DNA of 9,392 nt from Lachnospiraceae bacterium (lineage in GTDB: Bacteria; Bacillota; Clostridia; Lachnospirales; Lachnospiraceae): NCBI GenBank assembly GCA_017651385.1, contig JAGCCY010000072.1, forward strand, positions 1 through 9,392, in the 5' to 3' direction. Below the pieces are notes generated by a model that was not told the DNA's origin, made no database searches, and saw only the letters and a list, made by a program, of their open reading frames with translations. The position numbers were made by a program, and so were the translations under genes. Below are positions 6,047 through 9,392 of this stretch, piece after piece; the first letter of the stretch is position 1, and the number at the start of each line of letters is the position of its first letter.

Positions 6047-7390
6047 TCATACGGTTTTCTTAAGATTTTCGTAAGCATTAGGATCAAACATCTTTACCTT
6101 AAAATAATAGATAGTAAAAATTATGCTGCTTAAAGACCATGTGATGGGATAAGCCCAGTAGATCGTCCTTATCACCGGGAAGATTTTTATCGCTGCCGTA
6201 ATATATGTGATCCTGAAAAGGCACCAGCAGCCGAGCATTACAAACATGGGCACTATCGAGCGTTTTGCGCCTCTTAAGACCGACGCCATGCAATGCGAGT
6301 ATGCAAGCAAACAGTAAAACAACGCCTCGGTACGGATCTGAAGCGTGCCATACGATAAAACGTCGTTGTCCTGTCCGAAGATCGAAAGAAAAGGACGTGC
6401 AAATATGAAAAGGCAAACGGCGATAAGCTCTGCACAGCATACGCCCGCCGTAATGCCGAAGCGTGCTCCCTTTTTTGCTCTTTCGAAATTGCCCGCACCG
6501 AGATTCTGGCTTGTAAATGTGGTAAGAGCCACACAGAAACTGTTTATGGGAAGGAATGCAAAACCCTCAAGTTTAAAATAACTTCCCGAGCCCGCCATTG
6601 CCACCGAACCGAAAGCGTTGATGTTGGACTGTACGATCACATTGGCGATTGCGATCACAGAATTCTGTATACCCGTGGGAAAGCCTATCTTAAGTTCCTG
6701 TTTTAAAGTGTCCGGATCGATCTTTATGTCTTTTACCGTAAGCCTGTGCGGACCGTCGGTCCTTGTAAGCTTCGTAAATGCGAGCGTTGCGCTTATGTAC
6801 TGGGCTATTATCGTAGCCAGAGCGGCACCGCCTATACCCATTTTAAACACTATTACAAACAGAAGGTCTAAGATCATATTGATTATCGAGCTTGTAACCA
6901 GATAATAGAGAGGATGCCTGCTGTCTCCCATAGCCTGGAAGATACCGCAGCATGTATTGTATAAGACATTTCCTAGACCGCCCAAAAAGATGATCCTTAA
7001 ATAAAGAATGGAATTGTCTATTACATCATCGGGTGTACCCATCATCCTTAAGATAGCGGGAGAAGCGAATACTCCGACCGCCATAAGGATAAGGCCCATG
7101 ACGACGCCGAAAGCGATCGCTGTATGAACAGCCGTGTGTACGGCTTTATAGTCCTTGGCACCGAAACGGTTTCCGACTATTACGCCGGCGCCTGTAAACA
7201 GACCGTTTATAAAGCCTACCAGCAAAAAAATAAGGCTGCCCGTTGAGCTGACAGCCGCGAGGGCTTCTTTTCCCAGAAAATTGCCTACTACCACCGAATC
7301 CACAACATTGTACAGCTGCTGCAGAAGCTGCCCCAAAAATACCGGAAGGGCAAACATGATCATTTTCTTGGAAATGGAACCTTCAGTCAT
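6047..7390 (-). CDS. MATE-family efflux transporter (second of a tandem pair, YoeA/NorM-like)
   Basis: This 447-residue integral membrane protein belongs to the multidrug and toxic compound extrusion family, which exports cationic drugs or metabolites in exchange for Na+ or H+. Its length and its roughly twelve hydrophobic segments fit the family. The first segment has LPVFLGQLLQQLYNVVDSVV, with D31 aligning by eye with the cation-site Asp36 of Vibrio NorM. GNFLGKEALAAVSSTGS and GAGVIVGNRFGAKDYKAVH after it are typical of Firmicute YoeA-like members. The ATG at 7390 has AGGAAG 10 bases upstream and lies 19 bases after the first MATE gene's stop, so they are co-transcribed. The substrate cannot be inferred. 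Confidence 0.93.
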   Translation of the reverse strand: MTEGSISKKMIMFALPVFLGQLLQQLYNVVDSVVVGNFLGKEALAAVSSTGSLIFLLVGFINGLFTGAGVIVGNRFGAKDYKAVHTAVHTAIAFGVVMGLILMAVGVFASPAILRMMGTPDDVIDNSILYLRIIFLGGLGNVLYNTCCGIFQAMGDSRHPLYYLVTSSIINMILDLLFVIVFKMGIGGAALATIIAQYISATLAFTKLTRTDGPHRLTVKDIKIDPDTLKQELKIGFPTGIQNSVIAIANVIVQSNINAFGSVAMAGSGSYFKLEGFAFLPINSFCVALTTFTSQNLGAGNFERAKKGARFGITAGVCCAELIAVCLFIFARPFLSIFGQDNDVLSYGTLQIRTEALFYCLLAYSHCMASVLRGAKRSIVPMFVMLGCWCLFRITYITAAIKIFPVIRTIYWAYPITWSLSSIIFTIYYFKVKMFDPNAYENLKKTV

Positions 7391-7409
7391 TTAAATCTAT
7401 CTTCCTAAA

Positions 7410-8780
7410 CTAATCGATTTTCTTTTTTACAACGGCCTTGCCGACCCACTTTTTGCGCCGCCAGTGGCTCATGACGATAAAGCCTCTTATGCACTCATCG
7501 GTGGCGGTACCCATAAATATACCGGCAACGCCGATCCCTGCCGCGATACCGAGTCCGTAACCTACCGTGGCACCAAGCCCCCACATGCATATCATACCGA
7601 CGATAAGGGGATATACATAATCGCCCGCCGCTTTAAGGCTGCTTACAAATGTCATATTAAGACATCTTCCGAACTCAATAAAGATATCCACGAGCATGAT
7701 GTAAAAACCGAGACGTATGATCTCTTCATTACTTGTAAACAGTTTAAGCGTTAACGGAGATAAAATCCAGTTGATCGTTGCAAGTCCCACGGTTATCGGA
7801 AGCGTAAGCTTAAGAGTCTTGAAAACTCTCTTGTAAGCCGCATCTTCTTTACCCGCACCGACAAGGTGCCCCGTTATTATCTGGGTCGCCATGGCGCTCG
7901 AATTTGAAAACACCATGGCAAAAGAAATAAGCGAATTGCAATACACACGCGCATTTACCGAATCGTTGCCCATACGGTTTACAAACGACAAAAGAAGCAT
8001 CTGGTAAAGGCTGTAGAAAAAGCTCTCACCCGCGGAAGGAATACCGATCTTTATCATCTGAAACAAAAGTTTTCCCGGAAAAGGATTGATAAAGCGTAAT
8101 GATATGCGACCAACCTTTTTACTGTAAAAGAATACGAGCGAAGCGATAAGTGCGACCGCTCTTGCGGTCACCGTAGCGATCGCAACACCCGCAACTCCCA
8201 GATTTAAAAACTTAAGTGGTCCGTAAAGGAAAAGGTAGTTGCCCGCTATGTTTATAAAGTTTATCGCAACGGAAATATACATACCGACCTTCGGGTATCC
8301 GTTACAGCGGAGTATCTGGAGCATTACGTTATAGCAGGCCTGCAGAAACAGTCCGCCGCCCACTATATTTATGTAAGTCATAGCATCCGGGCGCATCTCG
8401 GCCGAGATGTTTAAAGCATCCATTATAAGGCCTTTTCCGAACACAAGGCCCGAACACAAAAGAAGACCGAATACAAGGTTAAAGATAAAGGAAAGAGTAT
8501 ATATCTTATTCATTTCCTCATATCTTCCGGCTCCGAGATACTGGGCAACAACTACCGAAGTGGCCGTTGCGATAATGTTGAACATGATAATGAAAAGAAA
8601 CATTACCTGATTCGCATTACCGACCGCACCTACGGAGTTTTCCGAGTAGTGGCTCAACATAAGCGTATCTATGTTGTTGATAAGTATATTAAGCAGTAAT
8701 TCCAAAAACATAGGCCCCGCAATCACGAGAAGAGGTGTATTCTCGTCAATTACCCGGGCCCCTGTGGTTGAATTTTTCAT
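7410..8780 (-). CDS. MATE-family efflux transporter (first of a tandem pair, divergent subtype)
   Basis: A 456-residue polytopic membrane protein of the MATE family, with about twelve hydrophobic segments. The first contains PMFLELLLNILINNIDTLML, where P23 and D38 occupy the family's conserved TM1 positions, and VAQYLGAGRYEEMNKIY is the usual loop after TM2/TM3. The mid-protein segment NLGVAGVAIATVTARAVALI is the second-half MATE signature. It is clearly not a recent duplicate of the downstream MATE protein: the two share only scattered family positions. A short basic tail ends KKKID. The ATG at 8780 has GGAG 6 bases upstream. It heads the probable MATE-MATE-lipoprotein operon. The substrate is unknown. 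Confidence 0.93.
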   Translation of the reverse strand: MKNSTTGARVIDENTPLLVIAGPMFLELLLNILINNIDTLMLSHYSENSVGAVGNANQVMFLFIIMFNIIATATSVVVAQYLGAGRYEEMNKIYTLSFIFNLVFGLLLCSGLVFGKGLIMDALNISAEMRPDAMTYINIVGGGLFLQACYNVMLQILRCNGYPKVGMYISVAINFINIAGNYLFLYGPLKFLNLGVAGVAIATVTARAVALIASLVFFYSKKVGRISLRFINPFPGKLLFQMIKIGIPSAGESFFYSLYQMLLLSFVNRMGNDSVNARVYCNSLISFAMVFSNSSAMATQIITGHLVGAGKEDAAYKRVFKTLKLTLPITVGLATINWILSPLTLKLFTSNEEIIRLGFYIMLVDIFIEFGRCLNMTFVSSLKAAGDYVYPLIVGMICMWGLGATVGYGLGIAAGIGVAGIFMGTATDECIRGFIVMSHWRRKKWVGKAVVKKKID

Positions 8781-8829
8781 ATTTCACTCCAAAATGAACT
8801 GTGTGTTATACATCCCATATATTGCCATT

Positions 8830-8848
8830 TTAAAGTCTTTAACGTCAA
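8830..8848. promoter_or_regulatory. Palindrome next to a -35-like box upstream of the MATE pair
   Basis: TTAAAG-T-CTTTAA (8830-8842) is a perfect 6+6 palindrome with one central base. It directly abuts TTGACG on the minus strand (8843-8848), a good -35 match. The corresponding -10 is unconvincing (CAATAT at 18 bases); another possible -10 is TATAAC nearer the gene. The palindrome could be an operator for a drug-responsive repressor, or chance in AT-rich DNA. The rest of the 123-base gap (8781-8903) shows no terminator for the upstream gene. Confidence 0.3.
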
Positions 8849-8903
8849 TAGTTTTAACTCTACTCAATACTTACTTAACACTTTCAAAGAGGTTTTCACA
8901 AAT

Positions 8904-9392
8904 TTACGAAATAGGGTCCAACATCTTTAAAATATACTCTTTTACGCCTTCAAGCTTACTCTTCTCCCATGCTTTTTCTTTCTCTTTTTCGGCTATCGGG
9001 CAGATGATCTGAAGATCGAGTGGTTCACCGGGAACACGGCCCGAGCGGAGAGGTTCATAAAAGTTTTCGTGCCAGTCTTTCTCTGTCGCATTTTTGTATT
9101 TATCGGGATAGAGGTAAGTCTGCTGCCTCTTTGTGGCCTCCAAAAACGCCTTGGCCGATAACGGGAGCAAAAGGTTGTATTCGCCCTCCGAAATATCGGT
9201 AAAGATATCGGGAAGCCTGTCCTTAACAACTTTTTCTACTTCTCTGTCTGTCTTTATACCCATCGACTCAAAAGAAAAAGAATCCTTTGTAAAGTTTATC
9301 TTAAGCACTATACCGTACTCGGTATAATACTGAGAGCGCTGATAATCCGTATCAAACACGAAATTTCCGAGTGAATAGAATATCGCCTTATC
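8904..9392 (-). CDS. CapA-family (poly-gamma-glutamate/capsule synthesis) protein, C-terminal part only
   Basis: The reading frame enters open from the right edge and shows the last 162 residues. It opens with DKAIFYSLGNFVFD, the strongly conserved late motif of the CapA/PGA_cap metallophosphatase-like domain (COG2843), followed by the usual YGIVLKINF strand. The rest is a poorly conserved, charged tail (residues about 60-162) with a Lys/Glu-rich helix near AEKEKEKAWEKSKLEG. An apparent GTG start at 9359 is internal to this motif and is not the real start. CapA proteins are usually membrane-anchored or exported, and act in poly-gamma-glutamate or capsule assembly, though many Clostridial homologues have no proven role. 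It is followed by 123 bases without a clear terminator before the MATE pair, so read-through is possible. Confidence 0.85.
   Translation of the reverse strand, partial: DKAIFYSLGNFVFDTDYQRSQYYTEYGIVLKINFTKDSFSFESMGIKTDREVEKVVKDRLPDIFTDISEGEYNLLLPLSAKAFLEATKRQQTYLYPDKYKNATEKDWHENFYEPLRSGRVPGEPLDLQIICPIAEKEKEKAWEKSKLEGVKEYILKMLDPIS

Noticed and set aside
9360..9392. Treating the right-edge gene as a complete small gene starting at GTG 9359
   Set aside because: The frame is open to the window edge and the upstream codons complete the conserved CapA YSLGNF motif, so the gene is truncated by the window and not short.
1..9392. Search for CRISPR repeats, tRNA/rRNA, insertion sequence ends, phage or defence genes
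   Set aside because: No spaced direct repeats, tRNA-like cloverleaf, transposase, integrase or defence-type motif was recognised on either strand; the window is packed with ordinary minus-strand genes.

Overview
The window looks like chromosomal DNA from a low-to-mid GC Firmicute, most likely a Lachnospiraceae-type Clostridium relative (Butyrivibrio, Lachnospira or Roseburia neighbourhood). This rests on strong AGGAGG-type ribosome binding sites, sigma-A promoters, a LacI-type uronate regulator like that of Bacillus/Clostridia, and protein wording typical of that group. The species assignment is inference. All six recognisable genes lie on the minus strand, so transcription runs from the right edge to the left. 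No gap between genes exceeds about 175 bases.

Left block (1-3968): a hexuronate catabolism locus. In reading order it holds a LacI-family regulator (3926-2892), uronate isomerase uxaC (2739-1306) and tagaturonate reductase uxaB (1289 to the left edge, C-terminus cut). UxaC converts galacturonate to tagaturonate (and glucuronate to fructuronate), and UxaB reduces tagaturonate to altronate, the start of pectin-sugar breakdown towards KDG. The uxaCB promoter is very clear. It has TTGACA, a 17-base spacer and TATAAC. A palindromic TGTAA-N4-TTACA operator lies on each side, and a cre-like sequence lies inside the spacer. A third, imperfect copy sits at the probable start of the regulator's own transcript, so the regulator probably controls both itself and uxaCB.

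Middle and right block (4032-8780): two different MATE-family multidrug/sodium antiporters in tandem (8780-7410, then 7390-6047, 19 bases apart), followed after 84 bases by a large secreted lipoprotein (5962-4100) ending in a DUF4163/DUF3298-type domain. A strong hairpin terminator (4032-4052) closes this block and separates it from the uronate locus. No terminator is evident between the MATE genes and the lipoprotein, so they may share a transcript, although a possible promoter lies in front of the lipoprotein.

Right edge (8904-9392): the C-terminal 162 residues of a CapA-family (poly-gamma-glutamate/capsule synthesis) protein whose start lies outside the window.

Overall this is mostly ordinary metabolic and transport gene content. 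No CRISPR array, RNA gene, phage, insertion sequence or defence system was seen. The most informative parts are the uxaCB regulatory region and the unexplained lipoprotein with a CPYC motif next to the MATE pair.
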